A stretch of DNA of 64,000 bases from Azolla caroliniana (lineage: Eukaryota; Polypodiophyta): assembly GCA_043228905.1 (NCBI GenBank), contig JBHGNT010000004.1:9176001-9240000 (forward strand), given 5' to 3'. The position numbers and the translations under genes were made by a program. This document shows positions 11,424 to 21,468 of this stretch, one piece after another. Positions within the stretch are counted from its first letter, which is position 1. Every line of letters starts with the position of its first letter. The notes below the pieces were generated by a model. The model was not told the origin of the DNA. It did no database searches and was given only the letters and a program-made list of their open reading frames with translations.

Positions 11424-12440
11424 TCACACCGTCAAGAATTGGACCGAGTGACGCCCATCCTGGCTCTTGACTCGTGCATATGTCGAACCATTGTTCATCA
11501 CCTTTGTCTCCACCCGTGCCGCCATGATGTACGGTTCCCCAAGTATAACCGGATGCGAGGACGTCTCCTGTACGAAGAAGTGTTGATCGATCTCGACATC
11601 GCCGATTTTCACCCGTACATTTGGGCAGGCTCCATGCAGCTCTTCCGTGGCACCGTTGCTACCCGTATTTTCCACCCGTGGTTGGTGTTGATCAGCCACT
11701 TCCCCTTCTTGTATAAGTCCATGGACATCAAGTTGATTACTTAACCGTGGTCCACCAACGCCACCACTGGATCCTGAACATCTCTGATCTTAACGGGGGT
11801 CTTCGTGGTTGCTCTGGCCCAATGTGGCCTTGAATAGTGGCTCTCTGCCAACTCGTCTTCTAGAGCCATGTCTTCTAGGTGCGTCGTTTGCACCTCCATC
11901 GGCTTCTCCGGCTCCGGCTCTGGCTCTGTCGAAAGCCTTTTCCCATTCACCAAGTCCACGATGGAGTCGTGGAACTCCTTCGCAATTCGGAGCACTTCCC
12001 TCAGTGACAGCTCCACTTTGTTGTCGAGGATACCCTCCTCGAGGACCTTACGCAGGTCCGTGGCCCTCTCGATCTCCATGCTCAGTCGGTACCCGGCCCT
12101 GTTGGCTTTATCGGGTGCGCTGGTTGCACCGGCATCATTCTGCTTTAGCCCAAACCGGGTCTCATACCATTGTGAGGGTCCGGCCCCTCTGGTCTTACCC
12201 ACACGCTTGTCCTCCACCAGAACCTTGTACTTTTGGCAAGCGGCTTCAACGAAGCCTGTCTTTTCTTCGACCGGGTCAATCCACCCGGTTGACTGTCGGA
12301 CCCGTCTTTCGGCATGGTCCACTTCCTCTTTCCTCAGTCGTACGCCGGCGAGGCCTTCTAGCATCAACAGCCAGAATCCGGCTTCCTTCGTCTTCCGGAC
12401 TTAATCGCTTCTTCCATCAGCCGTTTCATACCTCCTCGTC
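11424..12440 (-). pseudogene. Gypsy B: gag C-part and protease-like region
   Basis: Two frames on the minus strand. 11741-12367 is a charged region (KTGFVEAACQKYKVLVEDKR, then KVELSLREVLRIAKEFHDSI) of gag or linker type. 11424-11699 holds GACPNVRVKIGDVEIDQHFF and HPVILGEPYI, which fit the flap region of a retropepsin-like protease. Element G has the same segment (ACPNVKVMIGDVEMDQHFFV), so the reading is a family feature. No clear DSG triad is visible here; a VALVDHG motif near 11745 may be the active-site relic. Confidence 0.7.
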
Positions 12441-12744
12441 CGACATTCAGATCCAAGGCCCTTCGGGTTTTGCTAGCGTGCACCCGATCGTTCCATAGGT
12501 ACACCACGTTAGCCCTTATCGCTTCGGTGAAGTCCCTGTAGTCCTTTCGGGTGTGGCAGACCGCGTCGCATCACAAGCGTCGGTTCCCAGCCGGAGGCCT
12601 TCGGTCACGGACTTGTTCGCCGCCGTCCCTCCGTGCTTGTGCAATCTGGAGGTCCCTCACCATCTGAGTCAGCTCCTCAAGAGCAGCTCCTTCGGACGAG
12701 CCTTTGACCGTGCTGGTCGAAGTTGAGCCGGTCTCGAGCCAGTC

Positions 12745-13461
12745 TCAGGTCTCTTCCCTTCGCGTCGGTGGGGTTACCTCGACCTTCCTTGTCGCAACAG
12801 AACCCGCCCCCATCAAGCCTTTATCGACCCACTCACGCTGTTTGTCAAAACGGCCGCAGACTCTGTTTACCACAGCCCAATCGGTTGTTAGGCCGTCATC
12901 GGTCTCCAGCAGGAAGCCCACTTGCTCCCGGTCCCTTACATCCACCGATTTAACGAATAATAGGACACGACTTGTGTCCAGTATGATCCGGTCCAGCGCC
13001 GAAAGACGCGCGAAGCGTTCTTCAAACTCCCGAAGGAGCACCGACGCGTTTCTCCCCTTTTCGGGGGTCTCCACCCATTCCATGAAGTCCCACTTCGATA
13101 GTCGAAGCGCGTCATCAAGCCCATATTTTTCAAGGAGCCGACCTTCAAACTCTTCCCAGGTCCGACTCTCGGCCTGTACCTCAAGCACCTCCGTGTGGAT
13201 GCCCGACATCGCGACCCGAGGGAATCCGGCAAATCGCCTATCCTTCGGGATGTCCCTCATCACCATTTCAGCTCGGTAAGCCTCCAAATAGCTCGTGGCA
13301 TCCTTCCCACCGAACCGGCCTATCGTGCCAATGACTGCTTCAATAGCCCTATCGAGGGCGCATGTGTCTTCGCGCACACTCACTATCCAATCCATAGCCA
13401 AAGCCATGGCTTCTGCAAGATCCGACCCTCTCATCTTTCTATTCCTCTGCCGCCTGTTCAC
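12745..13461 (-). pseudogene. gag: Gypsy B gag capsid-like frame
   Basis: Open 238-residue frame starting 18 bp inside the 5' LTR. The N-part reads KMRGSDLAEAMALAMDWIV. The middle, FGGKDATSYLEAYRAEMVMR and SRTWEEFEGRLLEKYGLDDA, has the W-x-x-F/L-x-x-F/Y pattern of the retrotransposon capsid domain. No zinc knuckle was found. The stop lies before the protease frame, so gag and pol are not joined here. The capsid would form the cytoplasmic particle. It is counted as a pseudogene because the rest of the element is broken. Confidence 0.72.
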
Positions 13462-13474
13462 GTCGGGTTCACCA
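13456..13474 (-). promoter_or_regulatory. Primer binding site-like sequence of gypsy B
   Basis: On the minus strand TGGTGAACCCGACGTGAAC begins four bases inside the 5' LTR, the position and TGG start expected of a PBS. It is not the initiator-Met type used by the other elements in this window. I could not assign the tRNA. Confidence 0.55.
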
Positions 13475-13478
13475 AATA

Positions 13479-14140
13479 TGTCGCGTTGTTACGCGTGTGC
13501 GTGGTGAACGAGGCGGGACCACATGGGCCTTGGACCGAGAAATAACCGAACGAGAAGAGGGGAAGGAAACTACCAATATACTCCGCACGCGCACAGACAC
13601 ACAGATTCACAGGAGTTGCAACTAACTCCGAACAATGGAGACAGAATGAATGTATGCGTATATATATATATATAAAGGGGTTACAACTGGCAAGCCGGCG
13701 ATTGATAGGCTTAGACGTCTGCACACACACATACACACACACATAACGCGAGATGGAGACTCTGCCGGAAGCACTCGAGCGGAGCAGAGTCAGCCTCCCG
13801 AAACCTGCACAGAACGACTATGGAGAAGAGCTCGGTTCCCGTCCGGCAACGCTTCCTCCTCCCCAAAACGCAATACCCCCCGCCTTTTTACAATACCTCT
13901 TCCTCTTTTATAGCCCAAGGAGGGAGGCCGTTACCACTTGTTACATCATGTTTATTCCCTGTCCTTTCGAACAGGGATACGCCTCGATTTTCTCCCTAAT
14001 GAATGCGTGCTACCTAGGATTTCACCTCAGTCGACTTGTACCTATCTATGTACTATACAACAAAACTTGTGCCCACGTGTAAGGGCCGGTTTACGCACGT
14101 TATACCTGGTTTCTGCCTAGGGACGGTTTTCTCCACGACA
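13479..14140 (-). repeat. 5' LTR of gypsy B
   Basis: 662 bp with ends TGTCGCG...CACGACA. It contains a TATATATATATA run at about 13661-13673, a CA microsatellite at about 13722-13743 and an extra segment of about 70 bp missing from the 3' LTR. Confidence 0.88.
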
Positions 14141-14217
14141 ACGAGAAACGTCCAGTTGCAGGGATCCTACTACAACCGGATGATGTTGTTTTCCGGATAT
14201 TGGGGTCCGTTGCCTCG

Positions 14218-15273
14218 CTAGAATGGTGCGCGATTACTCATAGGACAATGGAGAAGGAGATGACTCGAGGCCCCACAATATAGGCACAATCCATTAGTCC
14301 GCTGAAATTGTCGTTCGACATCAGTCAATGGCCAAAAGTGACCTTGATCAATTTCCATTGGGACTGGAGCATCTGCCAAAGTAGGGGAGCGTGACGCCAC
14401 CGGTGGGAGGGATACTTGGGGTTGTACGACTAGGGCGTGTCGTGGAAGTGAATGAGTCGAAACCCAAGTCTGGTCCTCTTCTTGGTAAAATTCAAAAAGG
14501 CGAGTGTCACCATGGATTTCTTGTGAAATCGCTTGGGATAACGAGGTGGGCTTGGGAAAGTTCAAGAGAAGATTCTTGACATTGCTCCGAAGGCCCCGCC
14601 GAAAGTGATCAGTTAAAGCTTGATCATCCCAGTTGACATCACATGCTAGTTGTCGAAATTTCGAAGCATAGACAGAGGTTGCACGCGAACCTTGTACGAA
14701 TGCATAAAGCTTGGTGAGTGTTGTACGTCGTCGGTCCGTCTTTCCAAATATGGCCTCTAACTCAGCGAGGAAGGCAGGAAAGTCCTCCAATAGAGGTGAC
14801 GAAGTTTCCACTAAAGGTGCAAACCAAGCTTGGGCCAAACCGGAGAGGAGGGTGCCCACAAGTCCAACTTGTCGAAGACCATGTGCATAATGTTGAGTTT
14901 GTAGCTGAATGATTAGGAAAATTTGGTTGATGAACCCCTGGAAACGTGACCTCGTTCCATCAAATTTTTCTAGGAGGCTAATCTTAGGCTCAAGAAAATG
15001 AGAAGAAGCTAGATCAGATGTTGGTAGAAGACTGGGCTCCATGCTAGGTTGTGGTGGGACATTAGGCTCTATGGGATGTGAGGATAGGGAGGCACCGACT
15101 TGAAGTTCTCGTAACGAATTTCGAAGGGCTTCATTTTCAAGCTGGAGTTGTTGTAAGGTTGTCATTATCTGGCTTAAGTCACAGGCTGGGTTGGACATGG
15201 TTACAGCTAATGAGAAGGAGAGCAACGAGGATGGGAAGGTGAACAAATTGTCATGAGTAGAAGATATACACAA
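14218..15273 (-). pseudogene. gag: Gypsy A gag with zinc knuckle
   Basis: Open 351-codon frame on the minus strand. The likely start is the internal MSNPACDLSQIM near 15195, because the preceding residues look like leader. A coiled-coil-like stretch (LQQLQLENEALRNSLREL) precedes a retrotransposon gag domain with FLEPKISLLEKFDGTRSRF, GLAQAWFAPLVE and a TLTKLYAFVQGSRATSVYAS region. It ends with a CCHC knuckle, CLYCGASSHLLLHC, and a stop. Particle-forming protein of element A. The frame is intact, but the element cannot work because pol is decayed and split. Confidence 0.88.
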
Positions 15274-15300
15274 GAGAGTAGAAGATAATCAAAGGGATGA

Positions 15301-15565
15301 GTTGATTAATTGAAAGACTTCGTAACTGGTGTTGTTCACCTTGATTGTAATCTAGGTGAACACACATATTTATACAAGTTCTGAGGTTGAATATCTCTCA
15401 AATATACCTAAGAAATATCTCTAGAATATACTCGTCTAGAATATACCATAGAACATTTCTAGAATATACTCAACACTAGAATATTCTATATGCTAGACTA
15501 TACAACATTAACCATATACTTTATATATAACTTAAGGGTTTCCAAATGGTTTATCTAATACTAAG
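15301..15565 (-). other. Probable 5' leader/LTR remnant of gypsy A
   Basis: AT-rich stretch with no coding signal. It has an inverted repeat GTTCACCT/AGGTGAAC at about 15336-15364 and four to five copies of TCTAGAATAT at 15409-15490. Two heat-shock-element-like cores, TTCTAGAA (15457-15464) and GAATATTC (15479-15486), fall in this cluster. Its place upstream of gag suggests the LTR of element A. The borders cannot be fixed from this window. Confidence 0.4.
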
Positions 15566-15999
15566 TATTGAAGAGAAATGCACAGAATATCGCTCGGCCA
15601 CAACCGAGTAGTAAATCACTTCTATAAGAATCAAACACAGAAATGGGAAGTGGAGAGTACACAAGAAAATGACATAAGATGTTTATGTGGAAAACCCTAA
15701 TAGGGAAAAACCACGGGAACCCACAGACTACGAACTATCACTATGAAGAGAAGGGTTACAATCAGAGACTTGGAGACAATGACCTCGAGCTCTGTTTCTT
15801 CGCACAGTGGAGGTTACAATAGAGTATCGCTCTGTATCTCTCTCTCTCTCTCTCTCTCTCTGTACAACAGTTACAACAATATGACAACAACACAATCACA
15901 CAACAAAGTGATTGCCCTAAGTCTTATTTATAGCTATATGAATTTAGGGCTATTTACAAATATAGCCTGAATGGGCTTATTCAAGACATATTACTAACA
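15566..15999 (-). repeat. Solo LTR related to the young copia family
   Basis: On the minus strand it runs from TGTTAGTAATATG to CTTCAATA. It shares with the LTR at 5010-5596 the modules GGGCTATATTTGTAAATA, a CTTAGGGCAA tract, a GA microsatellite, AAAACCCTAATAGGG-type sequence and CTCGGTTGTGGCCGAGC near the end. It has the same non-canonical ATA terminus. About 434 bp, without neighbouring internal sequence, hence a solo LTR. No convincing target duplication was seen. Confidence 0.72.
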
Positions 16000-16039
16000 A
16001 TGTCGGTTAGTAACTGGTTAAGACCCATTTGATACCACG

Positions 16040-16126
16040 ATCCATCCATATCTCACCGTATCACCCTTTGGTGAAGTGTTCCATAGGGACACCCTGTGTT
16101 AAGACTTGTCCAGCCTAAAAGATAAT
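16040..16126 (+). repeat. LTR-end-like fragment resembling element E
   Basis: Contains CACCCTTTGGTGAAGTG, then a GGGACACCCTGTGTTA stretch, a CTTGTCC block and an ending GGTAACA. The terminal 80 bp of the LTR at 35162-35581 has the same order: CACCCTTTGGTGAAGTG, TGACACCTTGTGTTA, CTTGTCC, AATAACA. Probably the 3' end of a related LTR. No internal region or second LTR is near. Confidence 0.5.
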
Positions 16127-16424
16127 AGGTAACACATGGCACACATGTGGGACAGTGCATTGCACAGTGAACCCACTCTTCATGGCAACTCTGCTTGACC
16201 GGAACTCCATCGGTCGTCTCAACGGTCAGAAATCTCTCGACCGGATCACTGCTCTACGATCGATAACTTCGATCGGAGCTTTGCTTGACTCGAACCTTCT
16301 CATTCGGTCAGCACAAGTCACAATTGGATCATACACCAATCGGCTAGTTCACTATGGCATCGGTCGTGAAATCGTGTTGTGCATTTGTTATTCTATCTTT
16401 CATCATGTGGAGTGAGTTTTATAT

Positions 16425-16650
16425 TTTTCACTCTTTGGTCTTTCAAATTTTTCCCTCAAGTTTTTATTGTTTATTTTATGCCCTTGAATTTTCAAAATTT
16501 TCCCTTCTACCCTCCAGTTTTTGAAATTTGGTCTCATGCCCTCCAGCTTTTGAAATTCCGTCATCTGCCCTCAATCTTCTGAAATTCGGTTTTGATGCCC
16601 TCCAATTTTTGACATTTTGCGATCTACCCTCGGGCGTTTTGAATGCCCCT
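16425..16650 (+). repeat. Degenerate minisatellite, unit about 36-40 bp
   Basis: Five to six imperfect units of the type ATGCCCTCCAGCTTTTGAAA followed by a TTCGGTC-like end, for example at 16475, 16510, 16545, 16580 and 16620. No coding role is seen. The neighbouring stretches 16130-16424 and 16651-16855 hold no gene I can support. Confidence 0.6.
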
Positions 16651-16855
16651 GTCTTCTTGCTTCCATTCATATTCTCGCCTTTCACTTCTAGCGGATTGCG
16701 GCGGCGGCAGCAACATTGATTGTGGCGCTGATCTCAAGGACCAGTTTGCTGAATATGTTGTAATTGTCTCTGCCATTGATGCTAGGAGTAGAGCTCCCGA
16801 GAATGGATGCAATTATTGCTGGAGCTAATTGTAGTGGTGATGATGGAGTTGTTGC

Positions 16856-17145
16856 TCATGATTGCTCTGCTAATATCCGTTGATGAGCATAATGTGCTCT
16901 TCTTTCTGTATTGAGGTGTAGATGCCTCATATGATTTAGTATGACGGCTTGGTTTTGATGATGATGAACACCAACACTATTAGGATAGCCATGAAATGGC
17001 ACAGAACAGGTGACCATATATGTGTGAACTTCCTTTGCTACCATTTCCTTCATTGCCGCCATTAAACCTTCATTCAGACTATATCCATTGCAATTAGATG
17101 CACAAAGAAGACCGTCATCATCGTTGTTCTTCTAATTTTCATCAT
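16856..17145 (-). pseudogene. MYB gene, C-terminal part, cut off by copia C
   Basis: Continuation on the minus strand of the MYB fragment at 38593-39162, separated from it by the copia insertion 17146-38580 with target duplication ATCAT. The frame runs through the junction, meets a TAG at 17132-17134, then continues as LLCASNCNGYSLNEGLMAAM and KEMVAKEVHTYM. The last motif resembles the conserved C-terminal M-x-x-M-I/V-x-K-E-V-x-x-Y-M box of MYB44/73/77-type factors. It ends at a stop at 16856. Host sequence, not transposon. Confidence 0.68.
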
Positions 17146-17565
17146 TGTTTAGTAAGAAGAACAACATTGGGTGCGTAATACGGTGCATAACGCAGTGCGT
17201 AGACTGGGTGCATGAAACATTATGCATAACGTAGCCGTAGCGGTGCGTAAACCGCGAGGCCGTTAGTATGGTATTCCTCGTAAGGAATAATTTTGGGAGT
17301 TAGTGTAGTAAGCTCATTTATGAGCAGTCAAGTACTGTCAGTACTTGTGTCAGCCCAATTGTCAGGGCTTGTATAAAAGGTGCTCACTAAGCATGATCTA
17401 TATACAGAGCGCCATTATTTTTGAAATAGAACTAAGTTGTCTGCTCTCTATCTGTCTCTCCATCTCCATCTCCATCTTTGTGTTTCCTGAGTTTACCAAA
17501 CTGTCTTATTTTCGAACTGTGTACTCTATGTTTATGCACACGCTTCCGCACACATATTCTTTACA
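17146..17565 (+). repeat. 5' LTR of copia C
   Basis: Starts TGTTTAGTAAGAAG and ends CATATTCTTTACA at the PBS. It shares CTGGGTGCATGAAA, GCCGTAGCGGTG and TCAAGTACTGTCAGTACTTG with the 3' LTR. A TATA-like TTGTATAAAAGG lies at about 17369-17380. Confidence 0.93.
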
Positions 17566-17577
17566 TGGTATCAGAGC
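17566..17577 (+). promoter_or_regulatory. Primer binding site of copia C
   Basis: TGGTATCAGAGC directly abuts the 5' LTR; initiator-Met tRNA type. Confidence 0.93.
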
Positions 17578-17677
17578 ACGAGGGTTGAAGTCCTCTGCAG
17601 CCGACAAGAAAAGCTTGCGACAAAACAAAGTTGAAGTTGTTCATCATTTTTTTTCGAAAAAGAAACAAGACAGCAAT

Positions 17678-18436
17678 ATGGACAGAGGTATGGGAAGCTC
17701 GCTACCGACTGAAAAGCTCGATAGGAGCAACTACGCATCTTGGTCGTAGAAGCTGCACCAATACCTGCTCGGTCATGACTACTGGAGTTATGTCGAAGGA
17801 GCTAATGATGTAGCACCCGATTCGACACACAGAGATTTCTTGGCTTGGGAACAAGCGGCAAGCAGAGTTCTCTACTACTTTGCATCCTATGTGATAGACC
17901 AACTATTGAGCTATATTTGGGATGCTAACACGCCAAAGGACGCATGCGCAAATCTGAAAAAGCTTTTTGCCGCAAGCACAACGGCCAGGAAGCTGCATCT
18001 TAGGCAGGAGCTCAGTAATGTTCAGTAGAAAGATTTGTCTGTGGCTGATTACACGGCCCGAATCAGGAAAATTTGTCACTCACTCGCCTCCGTCAATGTG
18101 AATGTCGAGGAGGACGAGATGGTGCAAGTGTGCGTTGGTGGGCTAGTGTCTAGGTTCGGAGCTTTCCGAACGACGGTCTGTACGAGGGACAATACGCCTT
18201 CATTCTTCGAGCTTTAGTCAATGTTGCTCGTGGAGGAAAATCACATGGGTGCGTGGACGAATACGCATGCTGACGGGAAGATGATGTACACGGAGGAAGA
18301 TAGGCCCCGTGGTCATGGTGGACGAGGCGGATCGGCGCGCAATGGAGGCGGCCGACAAGAGCAGAACAAGCAGCATAATCGAAATGTCGACAACAGTTCC
18401 GGACCCTTGACAAGCAGGGCGAGTCTTGGCGGCGCT
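17678..18436 (+). pseudogene. gag: Copia C gag, N-part
   Basis: From ATG 17678 (MDRGMGSSLPTEKLDRSNYA). UBN2-type gag with LFAASTTARKLHLRQELSNV, VADYTARIRKICHSLASVNV and a Gly/Arg-rich tail (RGGSARNGGGRQEQ). In-frame TAG stops are near 17747 (where W is expected), 18027 and 18215 (where Q is expected). The zinc knuckle lies beyond the solo LTR inserted at 18442. The copy at 57264-58275 shows the uninterrupted layout. Confidence 0.88.
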
Positions 18437-18441
18437 GATGT

Positions 18442-19544
18442 CGTGTGAATCTTCACACACTATGTAAAAAAATAATGAAATAATTATTATAGATTAGATT
18501 AGTATCTTACTATAGAAAGATGGATATACTCAAGAGCTTCAAAATGTATTTTACTATATACAAAATGGAGAAATACATATCAAGTTATGAGAAAATGAAG
18601 TTTGATTAGATAGAGAAATTAGAACTATCCCACATAGATAGGAAACTTAAGGCCCTGGCTATATAAGCACCTTGAGCTCCCTCATTTTTCATTTGTGCTA
18701 AGAGCACTTTGGCCACTTTGTCTTGATGGATGATGGTGGCCAAATTCCTTAAAACCGGAAACCGACCGGTAAGCAAAACCGGAACCGGAATCGGCAAGCA
18801 AATCGGAATCGGAACCGGCAAGCAAACTGGAACTGGAACCGGCAAGCAAACTGGAACCGGCCGGCAAGAAAAACCGGAACCGGAACCGGAAAGCAAATTG
18901 GAACCGGCCGGCAAGCAAAACCGAAACCGAAACCGGCAAGCAAACCGGAACCGGTCGGCAAGCAAAATCGGAACCGGAACTGACCGGCAAACAAAATGGA
19001 ACCGGCTACCGGACGATGTTGGACGCGGACGGACGAAAGATTGGATCATGCAACAAACTAAAGTAAAGGCCATGTGGACGCAAGCAACTAAAGAAGGGAG
19101 TGCATGGAAAAAGTAAAGGTCATGTGGACAGTCACATGCAACCAAAAGAAAAAGCTAGGCGACTAAAAGTAGAGGCCATGCAACAAAAAGTGAAAAAGTT
19201 ATGATCAAGGGAGAACTCCATTTTTATTCCATTTTTTTTCCTACACTAGGATAGACTCTCCATATTATTATTTTTTTCTTCTCAACTCCCTTATCTTAGG
19301 GAAGCCATAACTCTCGAAAACCCTAATCTTCCCTACGGAAGCCATAATACTCATATAACCTAATCCTAATCTTCCCTACGGAAGCCATATCTACCAAAAC
19401 CCCTAATTTTTCTTTTCTATTAATCTTAGTAAACCTAAAACTTCTAAATCCCAATCTTGGGACATATTGTAATTTCTTTTTCCTTTGTTAATGAAAATTA
19501 TTAAATTTCTTCTTTCTGTTAATTGTTAAAAATATAAACGCACA
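18442..19544 (+). repeat. Solo LTR inserted in copia C gag
   Basis: About 1.1 kb of non-coding sequence flanked by GATGT at 18437-18441 and 19545-19549. The inner ends are (CG)TGTGAATCTTCACACAC and AAATATAAACGCACA, so a TG...CA frame is available if the duplication is read slightly differently. A TATA box GGCTATATAAGCACC at about 18656-18670 suggests plus orientation. It includes a minisatellite (18746-19005) and repeats of CTTCCCTACGGAAGCCATA. No related full element is in the window. The exact border is uncertain by a few bases. Confidence 0.65.
18746..19005 (+). repeat. CCGGAACCGGCAAGCAAA minisatellite
   Basis: About a dozen imperfect units built from GGAACCGGCAAGCAAA, several with an added GGCCGGCAAG. 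Lies in the transcribed side of the presumed solo LTR. Confidence 0.85.
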
Positions 19545-20394
19545 GATGTGATTATCCTTCGGTCGGAGGCCCCGGGGTCCTGCCTCAAGTTCGCATATCC
19601 TCGTCGTATTTTCGCGACACCGAAAGCCGGCAAGATAAGGCCGCGTCGGAATGCTGGTATTGTGGCAAGAAAGGCCACAAGGAGAGCGAGTGCTGGAAAA
19701 AGAGAGCTGATTCAGACAAAGGTGGATCGAGCTGAAGAGACAGAGAGAGGCGTCAGAGATCGCACTACGCAGAAGGCTTTGAACGAGTCGGAAACAAATC
19801 GAGCAAGCCTTCGTAATGAAGCATAAGGCCAATTCTATGGCCTTAAACACCTCGAGATCGAGCGAGGTGTGGTATGTTGATTCCGGAGCGTCAAATCATA
19901 TGATGAGTCACAAGGAATGGTTGTCGTACTTGGAGAAACCAGAATCGCAAGGAGTGGTCGAAACGGGAGACGACACTCCGCATACCATCGAACATGTCGG
20001 CGAAGTTCCCCTCAGCCACGTCGGGCAGAAAGAGAAGCTCATGAACGTGTTGCACATCCCAACAATAACGAAGAACCTGGTGTCGGTCGACCAGGGAATG
20101 CAGGTTCGATTCACGCATTTCCGCTACTTCATAGAAGAGCAAGGCAAAGTAATCGCACAAGGGCGCCGTGAAGGGAGGATGTTTATCCTCGAAACCAACA
20201 GTGTGGGCACTGTTATGTACGCGAAAGGACAAAAGGTCGAATCGGATATTGACCTATGGCACAAGAGATTCGGCCACATAAATTTCCCACGGCTTCGTGA
20301 GATGCAGACGAAGAACATTGTTTTCGGCTTGCCAAAATTCCGGGGCCGTAATGGCCAAGTCTGCGAAGCTTGTCAGATGGGAAAAGAACACTGA
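19545..20394 (+). pseudogene. pol: Copia C zinc knuckle, protease and pre-integrase
   Basis: After the solo LTR the gag end resumes out of frame with the knuckle (ECWYCGKKGHKESECW in another frame near 19650-19695). From 19816 a 192-codon open stretch holds protease WYVDSGASNHMM, VPLSHVGQKEKLMNVLHIPT and the pre-integrase DLWHKRFGHINFPRLREMQ with CEACQMGKEH. It ends in a stop at about 20392. The assignment to copia by DSGA plus H-x-R-x-GH is firm. Confidence 0.9.
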
Positions 20395-21240
20395 CTTCCA
20401 TTCCCCAATGAGCGTAATCGTAGTCGAAGTTTGCTGGATTTGATCCATTCGGATGTGTGGGGACCGACACAGAACGTGAGTCTCGATGGAAACTGTTACT
20501 TTGTAACCTTCATCGACGACTTCACTCAGCACACGTGGGTATGCACAATTGCGAAGAACAACGAAGTCTTCACATGTTTCCTGAAGGTGAAGAGCCTTGC
20601 GGAAAGGGAAACAGGGCGTAAGATCAAATGCCTACGGTCCGATGGCGGGAAGGAGTATTTCTCCAACCAGTTCACAAGTTATCTATAGGAGGAGGGAATT
20701 CGACGCGAATTCTCGTGTAGATACACGCCACAACAGAACGGCTTGGTCGAGTGGAAGAATCGTACAATCGAAGAAGTGGCCAGGGCAATGCTTGAAGAGA
20801 AGCATATGCCGAAATTCTATTGGTCTGAACCTATGAGACGGCAGTCTACCTGCAGAATCTGACTTTTGCTAATGGAGAAGTGTCGCCACATGAGCTGTAT
20901 TTCTGGAAGAAGCCGAACTTGGCAAACTTGAGGATTTTCGGTAGCATTTTATATGAGCATGTGCCGAAGGAAAAGAGGAGGGACCTGGATGCCAAAGCCA
21001 AAAAGTGCATCTTAGTCGGCTATCCAGACGAGCAGAAGGGGTATAAATGTTATAACCCCTAAACAAAGGAAGTACGCGTAAGTCAAGATATCGTGTTCGA
21101 CGAATCCGCTTCGTGGTACTTGCCTTCATCCCTAACTCCTCATAACTCCATTCCGAATTCTGAGGACGAAGTTAGCGAGGCCAAAATGCCCCCGCACGAT
21201 GAAGAAGTCGGAGCTCTGAGAGAGTCCGATCTCATTTCGG
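20395..21240 (+). pseudogene. pol: Copia C integrase and linker
   Basis: Core LLDLIHSDVWGPTQNVSLDG with the first D, then CLRSDGGKEYFSNQFTSYL with the second D. A TAG at about 20686 stands where Q is expected. The third acidic site is in YTPQQNGLVEWKNRTIEEVA near 20740. The C-part at 20880-21062 reads VSPHELYFWKKPNLANLRIF and KKCILVGYPDEQKGYKCYNP, then a stop. Several frame changes. Not functional. Confidence 0.9.
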
Positions 21241-21468
21241 CTAAGTGGACCGAAATGGCCAACCTATTGAAGAGACGGCGAGTAGTGGCGACTCAAGCGT
21301 GATGTCCCCACGTAAAGAACCGAGGAGACGGTTTACGCGCAAGGAGAAGGGCAAGAAGAAAATGTTGGAGTATGATTTCAACAACACCGAGTCAGTTTGG
21401 AGCGAATCTGACATCGAGTCGATCGTAAAGAAACCTCCGCGGAAGAGGTCAAAATCGGCCAAAAGGTC

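Larger units (their letters stand above)
1923..14140 (-). mobile_element. Ty3/gypsy element B, nested in A, carrying a copia insertion
   Basis: Element bounded by LTRs at 1923-2538 and 13479-14140, both with short inverted ends of the TGTC...GACA type. The coding order on the minus strand is gag (12745-13461), gag C-part and protease (11424-12440), RT N-part (10302-10968), then RT C-part, RNase H and integrase (5009 down to 2597). RT is cut by the copia element at 5010-10301. Element G at the right end of the window is of the same family and serves as a guide to frames. The flanks GACGG (left) and ACGAG (right) are not a clean target duplication. Without the copia insert the element is about 6.9 kb. 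Confidence 0.85.
1..15565 (-). mobile_element. Outermost Ty3/gypsy element A, partial and split
   Basis: Minus-strand gypsy retrotransposon whose gag lies on the right (14218-15273) and pol on the left (1-1862), separated by the later insertion of element B at 1923-14140. The 3' end of pol, the integrase and the 3' LTR lie beyond the window start. The stretch 15301-15565, AT-rich with repeated TCTAGAATAT motifs, is probably part of its 5' LTR, but with no second LTR visible the boundary is a guess. The order gag then PR-RT-RH on one strand supports a single element. A lineage within gypsy is not assigned. Confidence 0.75.

Noticed and set aside
18606-19145. Minus-strand frame of about 180 codons rich in R-F-R-F and C-L-P
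   Set aside because: It is the translation of the CCGGAACCGGCAAGCAAA minisatellite, which lacks stops by composition.
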